From Triplophysa rosa (Eukaryota > Chordata > Actinopteri > Cypriniformes > Nemacheilidae): a stretch of DNA of 64,000 nucleotides. The stretch's first letter is position 1. Each line of letters starts with the position of its first letter. Under the pieces are notes generated by a model, which saw only the letters and a list, made by a program, of their open reading frames with translations, was not told the DNA's origin and searched no databases. A program made the position numbers and the translations under genes. Shown piece by piece: positions 11,081 through 23,480 of this stretch. Location of the stretch: contig NC_079902.1 in NCBI RefSeq assembly GCF_024868665.1, positions 13,947,265 to 14,011,264 of the forward strand, given 5' to 3'.

Positions 11081-12535
11081 TTACAAATGAAGATTGTTCT
11101 CGTGTTGTCAGGAGGGTCTGTCACTCACTTTGAGCCTGTGATAGGATGTCAATCTGTTTTATGTTTTAAGCCAGTGTGTGGACTGTGAAGCCAGTCTGTG
11201 GTCTTGATCTTCTAAAGCTGTTCTGAACTATGTGCTTTTACAAAACTTACTTGTCTTCAGCTTCAGATGAAGGATTGGAGCACATAAAAATGCTATTGGT
11301 AAAAGAAATATTGACAAATAATTTACTATTTTCTTTCTAGGTTGGAATCAATATATATTTATGATCATGTGAGAAACGTGGTGGGTTTTGAAAGTAAAAA
11401 TACATAAAAATGAATTCATCATAATTAGCATTAGCATAATTATTTACACAAAACAAATTACTAAATTGGAAAGCAAGTTAACATGATATCCGACAAGACA
11501 AAAACACAGACCAAAAGTTTGCCATTGCCCAGTAAGGGACTGAAATGAGTTTACATGAAGGTGTCAATTTAGTCTTATTTTTTATATGTAACCATGAAAA
11601 CTTTCTTTTGAAAATGTAACATTTGATAACTGCATCTAATATTTTTATTACACAGATTGGAGTGATTCTGGATGAAACAAACCAAGTTAACTGTGATATT
11701 AAGTATTTTTATAACATGACTCATCACTGAAACCATATTGCATATTGGAATAATTCTAGATGTAGAAAACTGAAATGAACCCAACTGTGTGTGCGTGTGT
11801 GAAAAAAAATCATGAATGTGGGTGCAGTCAAAAAGACAGAATAAGATGAGTGTGTTGAGAAATAACATAAGCGAGCAGTCATGTGTAGGTTCTTTATGTT
11901 GATAAAAGATACACACCGGGCCATGTAATGCTCTAGATATGTTCACACAATGGATCTCAAACCGTAATGGATGGTGCTTGGGAGTGCATGGAACAGGAGT
12001 AGACTCCTTCACCTCCCCAGAGGTGCAAACTCTCCATCCACAGACTCATGGTCTGCTCTTACGCTACCTTATTAAGTAACATACACCATTTTGCAACATG
12101 GACCCTGCTGTGAACCCTTACAGTCAAACGTGCAGAGTGTTATTCAAGAATGATACCTTCCAAAGGTTTAATATAGCAACTTCTCTTTACCTTTGTAAAT
12201 CTAAACCATGTGACATGGTTGGACATTCATCTACAGATTATTTCATTGGCAAGGTTAAACAATGCAGAGATTATACATCTTGTAATAGTCATGTATGTTT
12301 GTGTAAAGCCAGTGAAGATCCAAACTGAGGCCTGTTGTTATTGTCATTGAGACGGGTGAGGATAGCTCAAATTAAAACCAGATGTACTTGGGTGAGAAAA
12401 AGGAGAAAATTAAAAAGAGATGAAAACAGAGCTTTACTGAGAGGTATAAAGAAAGAGATAGAGCATGATAAGACTGAAGAAAAGAAACCTTAAACATCTT
12501 AGAAAATAGACACAGTAGCTGACTCAAACATGCAA
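11081..12535. other. Spacer, nothing identified
   Basis: The 145-codon minus-strand frame at 11575-12012 encodes a low-complexity, His- and Phe-rich sequence without a domain and is treated as chance. A short GTGTGTGCGTGTGTG run lies near 11786. Confidence 0.4.
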
Positions 12536-12580
12536 TTCTGTCATTTTTTACTCACCACCATGTCATTTAAAATGAAATGA
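12536..12580. mobile_element. Fragment of a common teleost repeat (CTGTCATNNTTTACTCACC type)
   Basis: CTGTCATTTTTTACTCACCA matches the start of the same abundant fish repeat whose other end is seen at 8885-8936. Similarity fades after about 45 bp. Confidence 0.5.
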
Positions 12581-13221
12581 AAGATCATTATTCTCATATG
12601 TTATTATATATAAGGCTGTGGAAATTACTGTCTGTTTTAATAAAAAAAAAGTTCTCTTAGAAAGCCTAATTTTTTTATATCGATGTAAACAATAATGAAG
12701 TTGAGAAGCGCTTTGCCAGTGAAGTGTGAACAGAAAAGATTATCATCTCCAAACTTTGTGTCAGTAGTAGTTTAATGTGTATGTACATGTGGGGGAAGGA
12801 TAAGTGATGGGGTTATGCGAGTAAGAGGTAATGGAATTCACCGGCTCTAGTCATACACTAACAAAAGAGCCATCCATATCCATGAATCTAGCTGGAGATG
12901 ACACACCAAAAGTGGATGGTATTTTAAAAGGGGCATCGATTAAACATGAAGCAGCTCTGCCTCTGAACCTGATAGTGAAGAATAAATATTACCCCTTTTT
13001 TCTCTTCCTCCTTTCATTAGGCGAATGGTTCTTCTCACAGGATTGCAAGCATCAAAATATATCAAGTGTGGCTCCCCTGAGTCCACATGATTATATCATT
13101 AGTTATAGATGAGCGTTTACAAAGTATAGTTTCAGGAGTACACAGAGGTTCGGTAAAGTGAACTGAAATGTGCAGTATTATTGTGCACCGTGTGTGTGTG
13201 GTTGTGCTCTACATGCACTGT
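12581..13221. other. Spacer, nothing identified
   Basis: AT-rich, with a 93-codon plus-strand frame (12831-13112) that resembles nothing known. Confidence 0.4.
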
Positions 13222-13240
13222 AAACTCAGACTCTGAGTTT
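13222..13240. repeat. 19-bp palindrome AAACTCAGA-C-TCTGAGTTT
   Basis: Perfect 9-bp arms are separated by one base. It could be a dimeric protein-binding site. No associated gene is visible. Confidence 0.6.
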
Positions 13241-13499
13241 TATACTCACCCCAAAGCACAGAATACACACAGCATAATAAACATGTCAGCTGCTGCACTA
13301 AAACTGAAATGTGTGCTCATTTGTTTCACGTATTCATAACAATGACTATTAAAAACCTTTAGATCATTTTGAGAGGCGTTTACACTGCCATTTTATTTTA
13401 GTGTCTACTGTAAGTGGAGAGTAATATTAATATGGTCAAATTATTTTACACAAATCAAACTGTTTAATTTTCCATAATGGAACATAAGGGTTACACAAC

Positions 13500-13963
13500 A
13501 GTTTGGTTTTAAGTTTGAGTATTTTAGTTCAGGTTTGTTTGTTGAATTTCAACAAAAGTATCCAAAAAGTTATCCAACACCAATGTGAAAGACTGACAGC
13601 ATGACAACTGTTATAAATATCGAGGTTATCACAAAAATGATTTTGAACTTTTTCTTAATACATGTACAAATATAACTGTTGTATTGCTTAAACGTGAATA
13701 TGAATTTGTTTTCTTTGCAGCATCTGAGGTCTGAAAAATATCACAGCATCCTTTCTGGTACTTTGACCTGCTTCTCCGGTTTTCATTTTCTGCAAATAAA
13801 TGCAAATAGAAACAACATTTCCATTTCAAATTCGGGAGAAATATTGTTAGTAATTCACAGGATGAAAGAAACATGTTTATTTTACATAAACACATACTTA
13901 TAAATAGTAAATTCAGAAAAACTGAAAATAATTTTCAAATGGTCTCATCCTTTTTCTGTGGCT
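13500..13963. mobile_element. CAGC-ended DNA transposon, copy A
   Basis: Blocks shared with 40618-41129 include TGTTGAATTTCAACAAAA, GAATATGAA(T/C)TTGTTTTC, TGAGGTCTGAA and GTTTTCATT(TT)CTGCAAAT. The right end, TGGTCTCATCCTTTTTCTGT followed by GGCTG, is the inverse of the left end of the 17.7-kb copy (CAGCCATGGAAACAA...GAGACCA). A TA follows at 13964. The left terminus is unclear. There is no intact transposase. I recognise the ends as a family abundant in teleosts and possibly Tc1-related. Confidence 0.7.
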
Positions 13964-14105
13964 GTATATTAAAAATATTTAACATTTCAAAAATATTTAA
14001 GTATGTATACCTTGATATGTAGGCTATCTGTAATTATTACATATATTTTAAAATTCCCATAAACAATTTACAGATGCCCTATATTTATTTTCCATTTCTA
14101 TTATA

Positions 14106-14165
14106 GCATTTGACAGACACTTTTATCCAAAGCAGCTTACAGTGCATTTAAGCTGTACATTTAAC
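14106..14165 (-). mobile_element. Degenerate SINE body fragment
   Basis: GCATTTGACAGACACTTTTA followed by TCCAAAGCAGCTTAC is the same block as in the SINE at 7150-7330 with several substitutions. The tRNA-like head is missing. Confidence 0.7.
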
Positions 14166-14319
14166 ACACTTAAAGTACATTTAATTCCAACAACCTCTCC
14201 ATGACTATAAATATGAGAACTCATAATCTATAGTCAAAGATTTACACAAGGTCACAACGCTTTTCATTACCCTCTTTTGTGAACAATAACACACATGGTG
14301 TGTGAGGTTTAACCTCGAC

Positions 14320-14520
14320 TCATTGGTGTGGGTTGAAATGGCAACACTAAGCCCACCAAGCACAGCGGCACAACGAGGATTGCTGCCCGCAAATTCCCTG
14401 CCTTAATTCTGTTAACTTTAAGCGTGACCCATCTCACCGCCTGGGCTCTTTATTGCATCCACTCATTCATATTGCCTGCAGCCTTACAGTCGCCAACACA
14501 AGTGTGTGTGTTTCCACATA
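14320..14520. promoter_or_regulatory. Candidate conserved non-coding island
   Basis: Complex sequence with moderate GC between AT-rich stretches and no repeat match. A SOX-type ACAATA core lies just upstream near 14283. Inferred from texture only. Confidence 0.3.
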
Positions 14521-15900
14521 TAATCCTGACTAATACAGTGCATGCATGAGCCTCAACAGTCAAGGCATTTTACAGTCTGCATGTGCACACATAGACTCTA
14601 CAGTTGTACAGCTCATCAGTCACATGCAGACAGCCACGCAATGCGGTTGCCAAGTTCATCACTGGTGCAAACTTGGCACAGAATCTGTAATTCTATCCAC
14701 TCCTCGGCTTTCTCAATGTCTGAACATCATACGACTGTCCACATGCAAGCCTGTGCCAATTTGTATGTAGGATGAAAAATAAATAAATATTTTTTAATAA
14801 TGAGCAAAATCTAAATGTCTGTATTTATTCCCTTGACTGTATTTTCAGCACAGCAATGGAATTGCTTTGATACAAATCTAAAGAACATTGCCGTAAATAT
14901 ATTATAGCACAATAAATATAATATTCATTTGCAACATAATTAATTGTAAAGTAATTGGCTAGTCCCTGTGTTAGATTATATAGCTTTCTACTTTTTATGG
15001 AGGTGGTGGATTTAATGTTGAATATCTTTCACTCAAGATCAGAAAATACAAATACTGGACAGCTACTATATACATCATCACTATATAGTGCCTTCATAAG
15101 TGCTACACCCCTTCCTAGAACAGAAAAGAATGAAAAAGAAACTGTTATTTTGACATTTTATATAAAGTGAATTCACCGTGGGGGAAAATTTGCCCTCACA
15201 TTTGACAAATGTAGATCATTTTAGCCTTGAGATCTGGTTAATCTTTAAGAGGGTTTAAAAGTACAGTGAAGCACAATATATGGCTTTTCTCTCTAGCACT
15301 CCCAAAAACAGATGGAAATGACTGATCAAGTGCCAGTCAGAAAGTTAAACAGATGGGATGTGTGTATGATGGTGTGTACATATGTCTGGAATATTAAAAG
15401 CAAAGGAGAGAGGGAGAGATGGCATGTCAAGATTAAATGAATATATGCTGTGTGGAAATGCTCCATTGCCTGAGTGTGATGTAGAGACAGATGACAGAGA
15501 CATGGATGGCATGGACGGTGAAGAGCATCTTTAACCACAGAAAATCTAACTGCATGATAGCCTCACTGTTCAAGTCATAGTTTTCCTTCCTTCGTTCCAT
15601 ATACAGTATACAGTATGAACATATAGTGCAACCCTATTCTAAATGAATCTTTTAATAAGAATCTTTTATATTTTCATGACTGTCAATGTTTCACATGTAC
15701 ATTGCAATGCAATAGAGAGCCATGTAGTTTCATGTTCGTGAAAAACTCTTTCAAATATGATAAAATCTAGTTCCACCTCTAGCCAGACACTAACATCAGC
15801 TCTTAGACTCTTTCTACTCTGTATGTCTGAGAGGAGCTTACCTCTCTCCCCCTTTCTCAGGAAGTTACCACACAGTATCTAAAAGAGTTTTCGGTTGCTT
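14521..15900. other. Spacer, nothing identified
   Basis: The open frames of 70 to 77 codons here carry no recognisable domain. No transposon ends were found. Confidence 0.4.
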
Positions 15901-16420
15901 TAAAATTGAATCCACTCAAACACTCCTGATTTCCACATGCCGTAGTCGTGACAACCTCCAAACCTTTATGAAGCCAAACGTGTGTGTGACTCGAGTGCCG
16001 TCCGGCTAGAGGGCAGTTTTAATATTCTCTAGCACTGTCTTTTGTGATCAGGGGTCACCTGTCCGACCACAGGAGACATAGATGCCCACTGCAATGCTAC
16101 TCACTCCCTGTGGGCCTATTGTATCTAGTCACCCAACATCCACATCATTAAAGTCGAAAGGACTGGCTTTAAGCATGATCGTTCTAATGGGAAGACATCC
16201 ATTGGCTAGCAAAGGCATGGGCCAGGAGGAGCTTGTGCATTTGTGGGTAAAAGGTGGGAATATGGGATGTCGCAGCTGATTGCGTATACACAACGATTTT
16301 GAGCATCTCTCTGAGAGAATTAGGATTGGTCTGTGGCCTTTGGGTACGACATCATCTGTATTGACGTCATCTGAGGTTTTTAAGGATGCATACACGCTCA
16401 GTTTTATGAGTGCAATTCAT
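15901..16420. promoter_or_regulatory. Candidate conserved non-coding block with a CRE
   Basis: Complex sequence including a perfect CRE palindrome TGACGTCA at 16362-16369. Overlapping open frames on both strands (65 and 88 codons) have no family resemblance. Confidence 0.35.
16362..16369. promoter_or_regulatory. CRE palindrome TGACGTCA
   Basis: An exact match to the CREB/ATF consensus inside an enhancer-like block. Function is not shown. Confidence 0.45.
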
Positions 16421-17747
16421 CTCCAGTGACATCTACAGAAACTGACACCTTGAATCCAGCTAAATTAAACCCAGCACAATCCTTTATTTATAACCTGTGA
16501 CTTTCCATGGAATTGGGTTAGGGGAGCTCAGGTCTGGAACCCCATTTAACCCAAAGCGCTCTGTTAAATCAGAGCCTCATAACATTGTTCCACACCTATA
16601 TTAAAGTAAATAAATTATACACATGAACAGTTTTTTGTGTTATTCTGTATTGTTCACCATCACCTTTAAGTAAAATCCACAGGTTGGTACAGAGGAGCAA
16701 AACAAATGGAATGAGTTGACAGGGAATATTACATGGGTGCTGTTGGTAATGTCAATTTAATGACTTCACTTATGTGAGTTTACAAATTTGGAAGACTTTG
16801 GGGTCTTGGCAGACTAAACAGAACGTTCTGGAAGTGGTACCAACGATGAGGCTGAGGTTGCAGAGATGTTGGATGGAGGACTGTCTGTACTGCTCTTTTT
16901 CTTTCTCTCTGCTGATAAGAGGGGCCACATTCCAAGCTTTGACCCCACCTAAGACTGTCCAGTACTGAAGTATCAATGGAAAACACACACGCACGCACGC
17001 ACATCTGCCATCCCCCACCAACACACTAATCATAGAGTCAAAGATAAGAACAACAGTGCAGAGTTTTTTCTGTCTGGTTCTTTCTTTCCCTCCTCTTTTC
17101 ACACGCTCGAATTCAGTGTAATTTATTGTTTATTTACCCTTCTATTATTGTTTACACGGATTTAAACCAAGCTTCAAGAAAAGAAAAAGAAGACAAAATA
17201 AGTGAAAAAAAAGTTTTTTTTTTCTTAATTATGAAAGGGTTTTCTATTAGAAAGTAATATAGTGTGGCCATCTGTGGGTCTTTCTTACAAGGTTAGTCTG
17301 TGGTATTTGCTGTGGATTTGAGAGGTGTTGTGTTTGGCATCAACATGTGTGGACAGTCATTGATAAGACTACAGATGTACGATCTCACCCCGACTAACTG
17401 GACAGAGTCTAAACTGTTAGGCAGTTGACCGATGACATTGTTATCACCGCAGGACAAGCTTTCTGTCAGGTCCTAGTGTGATGGAATAAAAAGACAGATT
17501 CCAGGTTTGTTTTCCAAATACACCGTCAATATGGATTAGAACCAAACACACAAATAAAAATAAAAAAAGATAATGAACACATTCACAAATACACCAATTT
17601 TTTTTTTAACTAACTAACTTACATTTACACTGCTAAACATTGATCTATAGACAGACAGATATCTATAATATTGAATATAAATTATGAGATAATGAGTTCT
17701 CTATGCACAGTTATTTGTACTTCTTTACCTCTGTTAGCTGTGTTATA
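16421..17747. other. Spacer, nothing identified
   Basis: Overlapping short frames around 16770-17102 look like chance. AT-rich low-complexity runs occur at 17200-17225 and 17550-17610. Confidence 0.4.
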
Positions 17748-18030
17748 CAGCCATGGAAACAAATTAGAGACCACTCACGTTTAGCCTTTAATTTGCATGT
17801 ATTGTGGCAATTCCAGACACTGGGACTGTTGAATTTCAAACCTAAGGAATCACAAAGTCACCCAACAGGAATGTGAAAAACTGAGAGAATGCAAAGACAC
17901 ATGAAAGTTGTGAAAAAAATCAGGCATATATTCTTTTTTGAACTGATCCTAAAATACATGTAAAACATTAGAATTATGTTGTTTACAAATCAACATGCAT
18001 TTGTCTTCTTTTTCTAGCATAATGATAATG
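17748..18030. mobile_element. CAGC-ended DNA transposon, copy C (truncated)
   Basis: A TA dinucleotide precedes CAGCCATGGAAACAAATTAG followed by AGACCACT, the inverse of the right end of copy A. The interior follows copies A and B through TGTATTGTGGCNATTC, CTGTTGAATTTCAA, CACAAAGTCACCCAACA and a TTTGTCTTCTTTTTCTAG stretch, then similarity stops. The right terminus is missing. Confidence 0.7.
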
Positions 18031-19450
18031 GCTGAAGCCATTATGGTCATGTGGACTTAAACTGTTAAGGTGTGTGTGTCTTATGCAAACTGTATAAATC
18101 ATGCCAGCTATCTGTTCTGGCTGCTAACATACCACATGGAGCCCGTTAGGTCATTTATCTGTCTGTTTCTATGAAGTCATCCCTGTAGAGACTCTTACTA
18201 TCAAGTGCCCCTATACCATCCATTCTGGTCTCCTCCTGTCCTATTGGCTGTATGGAGTTTGGATAAACACTTCGTCCCTTCACATTCATTCCCACCCACT
18301 AAAACTTGGTCTCACCAACCACAAAACAGAAACGCAGATCAGTCTTGCAAGGGTTAAAAGTATAAAAGCTGAACAATTTAAACAGGTTACATTAATATTT
18401 ATGAAAATCAGCTGTCAAAGATTTGTCAATTAGTTACAATAGTGTTAGTTGTAGAGTGTCTATACCAATGGCTAACATTACAGTACCATGTCTTGGCAAA
18501 CCATCTATCTCTTTTAATTTCATGACCAATCTGTCAAGCAGTCTGCATAGAGTAAAGTGATGCTTACAGTAGTGCAGTGTGTCAAACAAGCTGCCATTGA
18601 CCTAGTGGGGTCTGACTCTGAGCGGCGGGGGAAAGATAAGATTAGGAAGAGTAATTCCAAAGTTCACACCCGACAAAGTGCGTCTTAGGGAGTAAGTGCA
18701 GTGGGTGCTTAATAGGGTTTTATGCATAATACCATACAACCAGCTGTTGAGTATGGACTTTATTTGACAGACATGCTTTAGATTGGCAGTATAATGTGCA
18801 AGGAGGTGTTTGGAACACATATTTGCAGCTGTGAGCATTAGGAGGGTTTCTGTCAGCATGGTCTAATACAGTACTACTCGACCATTTTTTGACAAACCAG
18901 AAATGTGTTCGTTACAGTATAAAAATAGGAAAAAGATTTTATGTTTGCATAATTTATGTTAAAGAGAAAACAATCAGAGGACTGCAAGCAATTGGCTTGG
19001 TTAAAAATGTTACATGGATTAATATATACGTACTGGAACTTATTCCAAATTTGCATGGAGAACAATATTTGCAATTCGTGAACTATAATGTATGTTTGTT
19101 ACTCTGTTTAATTGATTTTGGTTTCTGTGCTGGCCTAATGGTTCTAAAGTAATATAGTGATATTACTGAAATATTGAAAGATATTGGGCCTACTCTTTGG
19201 GACACAGCATACTGTAAGACACTTCACTACACTACAGAAATGTGTCTAAATATCCTCCAATAAACTGTATTCAGATACTGGCCCAACTCAACATATAGAT
19301 TTAGATGCCAATGAACAGATGTCCTACAACAGTTGTTTTTGTCATGTGCAGTCGGTCCTCAACAAAGCATCACTTTGCACAACTGTTTGACATCAAAATG
19401 TTAAAACCATTTTCTAGCTACATCTGGAAATGATGGTCTTAGGTCAGTCC
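18031..19450. other. Spacer, nothing identified
   Basis: Mixed AT-rich sequence. The stretch 18120-18320 is somewhat more complex, with a CTATTGGCTG inverted CCAAT box near 18241, but nothing decisive. Confidence 0.4.
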
Positions 19451-19487
19451 CTAGTGGTCAGGTATGCACTTTACACCTGACCACTAG
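19451..19487. repeat. Perfect 13-bp inverted repeat (hairpin, 11-nt loop)
   Basis: CTAGTGGTCAGGT (19451-19463) is the exact reverse complement of ACCTGACCACTAG (19475-19487). Further out, GTCA (19443-19446) can pair with TGAC (19490-19493) across small bulges. No transposon family with these ends is known to me. Each arm contains a CCACTAG half resembling part of the CTCF core. Confidence 0.8.
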
Positions 19488-19493
19488 CATGAC

Positions 19494-20045
19494 TACTAAA
19501 CACACAGCCTGCATGCTAAGAAATACACTAATAAAAACATCTTATTTTTAAAAATAACATTTAAACTATTATGAAGTTATTTAAAAATACAAGTTAAAAT
19601 AATATAGGTAAATAAAAATAAAATGATAATTGTACACAATTTTATCTAAATGCATATTCACTTAATATAAGTTTAGTTTGACTGAGTCATTTGATAAAAA
19701 TGTTGCACATTACTTGAAATTTAAAAACAAATATTTGTAGAAACGAATATTTTCTCATTTTAATTTTAAAGGCGATCAAAATATATAACAAGTCACATAA
19801 TAAAGAAGAGGTAGAGTCTCGTAACGAATTCTTTGAACAAGGCGTTCATATCAGGGCTCCCTCCTGTGGTCAGTATTTGTAACAACGTGGTAAGCTTTTA
19901 CTGTCTGGATGCCTGTATAGTATGTTCAAGTAGAAACTATTAGCCACTCACCAAGTTCTTAAAATACAATAACATCAACAACATAAAAGCAACAAGGCAA
20001 GAGTATGACAACAAATGAGCCAGTAAAATTCTGCATTGAAGTAGA
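19494..20045. other. AT-rich spacer, nothing identified
   Basis: Very AT-rich, with no feature I can support. Confidence 0.5.
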
Positions 20046-20540
20046 CGTTTACAAATGAGTGATTACTGAAAAGTAGCTTGTTGATTTCTGTGCACTCCAT
20101 CCGAGCTGAGAGACATAACACTTCCCGTACGGCCCACAACACTGCGATGAAAATAAACGCCTGCTCATGTTTATTTCAATACAACTCCGAGCTCTGGGTT
20201 GTTTGCAAAAATATAAAGGGAAAAATGTAAATATCCTTTCACCCATATTTTATTCTTTTCATTCTGGCTCACTCCTCCCAGTAGCAATGTGTGCCAAGGA
20301 GTCTTGGTAAATATCCCATTTGAGCTTTTTGTACCAATTGTGTCTCTGCCGAGTCATTTCTCTCACTGCTGCTTTCAGTAGGCTATGTGGCCCCCATGAA
20401 GTTTATTTCACGGTCACTTTCTACTACAAGTGACAGGCATAAGCGAAAGCCATTCACAAAGTCTCAACAGGATAATTTATACAGTATAAGCAAGCGAAGG
20501 CTTAGTGAAGGAAATACAGCAGTCGTTGGCAGGGTGTGGT
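20046..20540. promoter_or_regulatory. Candidate conserved non-coding block
   Basis: Complex, non-repetitive sequence between AT-rich spacers, lacking transposon ends. Judged from texture only. Confidence 0.3.
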
Positions 20541-21534
20541 GCACAGGCTCAGACTGAACCAACCAGCTTCATGGCAACTGGGATGGTAGGCAAACATAAT
20601 ACTGCTTTAATACAGGTATTTCTGAGATGAATTCATGAATTTTCGGCTGCATGTTTGATGGAGAATAGAGACTGTGTGCCTACCATATGGATACACGTTG
20701 TGCTTTTTGCAGGATGGGAGATGAAAAGAAAAATATTGTGATATTTCTAAATCAAAACCATGTAGACAAAACATGTAATTTGTCTTGTTGATTTCTGAAA
20801 ATCCAATAAGCTGTCTGCATCTCATCCATGAAATAAATGGGCTTGTTAAAGCTTTGATCTACACAATCAAAATAGTAAACAAGGTCTGAAACATCCCCAC
20901 TGCTGAAAGCAACAGAATTGGCCATGGAAGCTGATCATATTTTAAAGGAAAAATCCAGGCATATTCCAGAACAGCACTTATTTATTTATTAGCTGAGTTA
21001 CTGCACATCTTGGGCCCATCTATCATTGTGCTGTGCACTCACTAAAAGAGCACAGAGAATTCTGCAGACTTGGTATGTAAACCTGGGCCTGTTATTTCTA
21101 ACCAGTGATATAAATCTGTTATATAGAAATAACTGAATAAAAACAAGTAGAAAGAAAGAGAATAAGAGTAAAGCTTCAGGTGGGATGTTCCTTATTAAAA
21201 GAAGTCAAAAGTTCAGGGATGTAATATTTCAACATTTAACAGCATATAAAACAATTTATGACATGTTTTATAATCACAGATGTATTTCAGATGTAAATAT
21301 GTCATGGAAAATAGGCTCATGAGCACTATTTTATTTTATTTTTAGAAACCACTCCCTATGTGTATTGGTAACTTTTGGGAATAGTTGATGTTTATGACAG
21401 ACTCCATCCAATTCTAAATAGCATTTTCCTTTTTCTTGTGTTATTATGTGTGTCCTTTGGAATATTTGTTTTTTAACAAGTAAAAAAAATAAGATAAATG
21501 ATGACCAGTCAGAAATTGTAACCATCTCTTACTC
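20541..21534. other. AT-rich spacer, nothing identified
   Basis: No supportable features. Confidence 0.45.
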
Positions 21535-21573
21535 TATTATATATATATATACAGTATATATATATATATATAA
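21535..21573. repeat. TA microsatellite with central CAG interruption
   Basis: A (TA)n tract of about 39 bp interrupted by ACAG. The same TATATACAGTATATA pattern recurs near 6230, 6255 and 37480. Confidence 0.85.
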
Positions 21574-21659
21574 TCGTCACGCTGACAAAAAAATATTACG
21601 AAATTGAATCAACATACAGTATAATTTTATTTTTTTTAAATCCTGTTTGTTAAACTTGA

Positions 21660-22350
21660 TGAAGTTGTTGTTTTTTCTCCTTTCTCCTTTCTAGCTGCGT
21701 CCTCTTCCCACTTAAATTTCCTCTAAGGCACCTGCTCGTCTTTTTCACCGTTTAAATAACCAAATTTAGGTTAAAATTATCCATTAGCTTTTAAATGAAT
21801 AAAAACGTAGTTTGATTACGACGTGCTTTCTCGCGTACGTATACTGCTGTGCAGCATGGCAAAGCCCTCCTGCTTGTTTTTCAACGATTAGCTGTTCATC
21901 AGAATTACCAGCTCAAATCCAGCAGTTTCACTTCCCGCATTAAAGGGGATGAATATTGATCTGCTAAAGAGGATTTATTTATTTTCATGCTCTATCCAAA
22001 GATCAACTGCTACCAGCTTTCGGGGGATCTGCGCGGCTCTTGCGCGGTAAAGCTACTGCACACATGACTTTGGACTTGACATTTTGGTGCTGGAAGGAAA
22101 CCAAACAGTAAATTCACTGCAATAATCCCAGATAAATGGACTGATCACTGCAGAAGCTTAGATAGTTAAGTGGTCTACACTTAAATCCAGAGAAAAGACT
22201 CGACGAGAGCCTGTGGAAGATGGAGAGAGGAAGTTCGTCTGATGCGGGAAGCTGCGCATGCAGAGACAACATGATCTGCATCAATAATACATAAAATAAT
22301 ATAAATGTTATCAATTTGAGCTTTGATGACACCTGTCCGGATAAAGCAAA
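21660..22350. promoter_or_regulatory. Candidate conserved non-coding block
   Basis: Complex sequence with CpG-containing patches (TTTCTCGCGTACG near 21830, GGGATCTGCGCGGCTCTTGC near 22024). A long pyrimidine tract ends in TTTCTAG at about 21694. It looks like a splice acceptor but leads into no convincing exon. Confidence 0.35.
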
Positions 22351-22648
22351 ATTTCGCGTTTGAACCTTTGAACCATTTATGGCATTTTATACAAAAGAGG
22401 GGGCATATTGCTTACACTATTGCTCAGACACAATTTCCAGTAGCCTACTTTCTCGATTACAATTGATATTCACAAAATTAGCTTAGGCTACTTGCAGCCC
22501 ATCAGTAACATTTTAAACGTGTCAGCGTACGCGGTACTTTATGTGAGAATTGTGTTGAGTTTATTTCAGTAATTGTGGCGTTTTGAAGTGCACTAGACCG
22601 ATGTTTCAGAAAGCAATTTATGGTGTAGGTTAAAATGTGTCGATTTGT

Positions 22649-22662
22649 CCAGCAGAGGGCAC
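22649..22662 (+). promoter_or_regulatory. CTCF-like core motif
   Basis: CCAGCAGAGGGCAC matches the vertebrate CTCF core (CCASNAGRKGGCR). An insulator or loop-anchor role is inferred from the motif only. Confidence 0.5.
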
Positions 22663-23480
22663 ATTACCCCTTCTGAAAGGACCTCGAATTTCTTTCTTGG
22701 GTTTACTCAACTCCGTATTGGAGTTAATCAAACACCAGCCTATTTGACTGTACGAAACGACACAGCACGAAGCCAAGCGATTAGAAAATTTGACCAGAAT
22801 ATTGTATAATAATAACTGTGATATTACCATAAGTAAACGGATTAATCTAACTTTATGGAAAAGGCTTAAGCAATAAAGAAATCAGCGTATTTAGGCGTAA
22901 TTCTTGCAATTTTTATCATGCTCATCATTATTAAAACAACATTCTGCAACATTTTTCCTATAATTTAAATAATTAAATAATAATAAAATAATGCAAAATA
23001 AAGCAACAAATCTATCCTTAATTGTTGTAAATGTTTAGTTTACTATTACATATACAAAAACCTCTGCTTATTATTATTAGGTGACTAAAATTATTGATAA
23101 AAATGAATGTAACTTATTGGCTTAAAATGTATTTATAAAATGGCTTTTTAGTACAGGCTCTCGGCTTGTTAAAGTTTAGTTTAAATATCAAATTATTTCT
23201 AACTGGAATACAAGGTACTTCAGATGATTTTATTTTTATGGACAACTCCATATTAGACATTTTATTATATAACATATTGTAATTTATAATACTTCAACTA
23301 CATTTCTAGGAAGACAGACAATATTTTTAGAACAATATTATTGTCATCCTAAAATATCTTGGCTTACCATCCTACAATAAATAATAATACAGTGTATTTG
23401 TGCCATTGCAGTCTGACTGAAAGCCATAAATTTGTAAGTGTCTGTTTTAGATCAAGCTGACCTGGAAAGACTTTAGATAT
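22663..23480. other. AT-rich spacer, nothing identified
   Basis: Strongly AT-rich with no supportable features. Confidence 0.5.

Noticed and set aside
11575..12012. 145-codon minus-strand frame
   Set aside because: Low-complexity translation in AT-rich DNA with no domain. It is consistent with chance.
13705..13722. Exon acceptor TTTTCTTTGCAG
   Set aside because: It lies at the same place in several transposon copies and no exon-like frame follows. Kept only as a possible exonisation site.
21665..21694. Splice acceptor with long pyrimidine tract ending TTTCTAG
   Set aside because: No open, family-like exon or matching donor follows.
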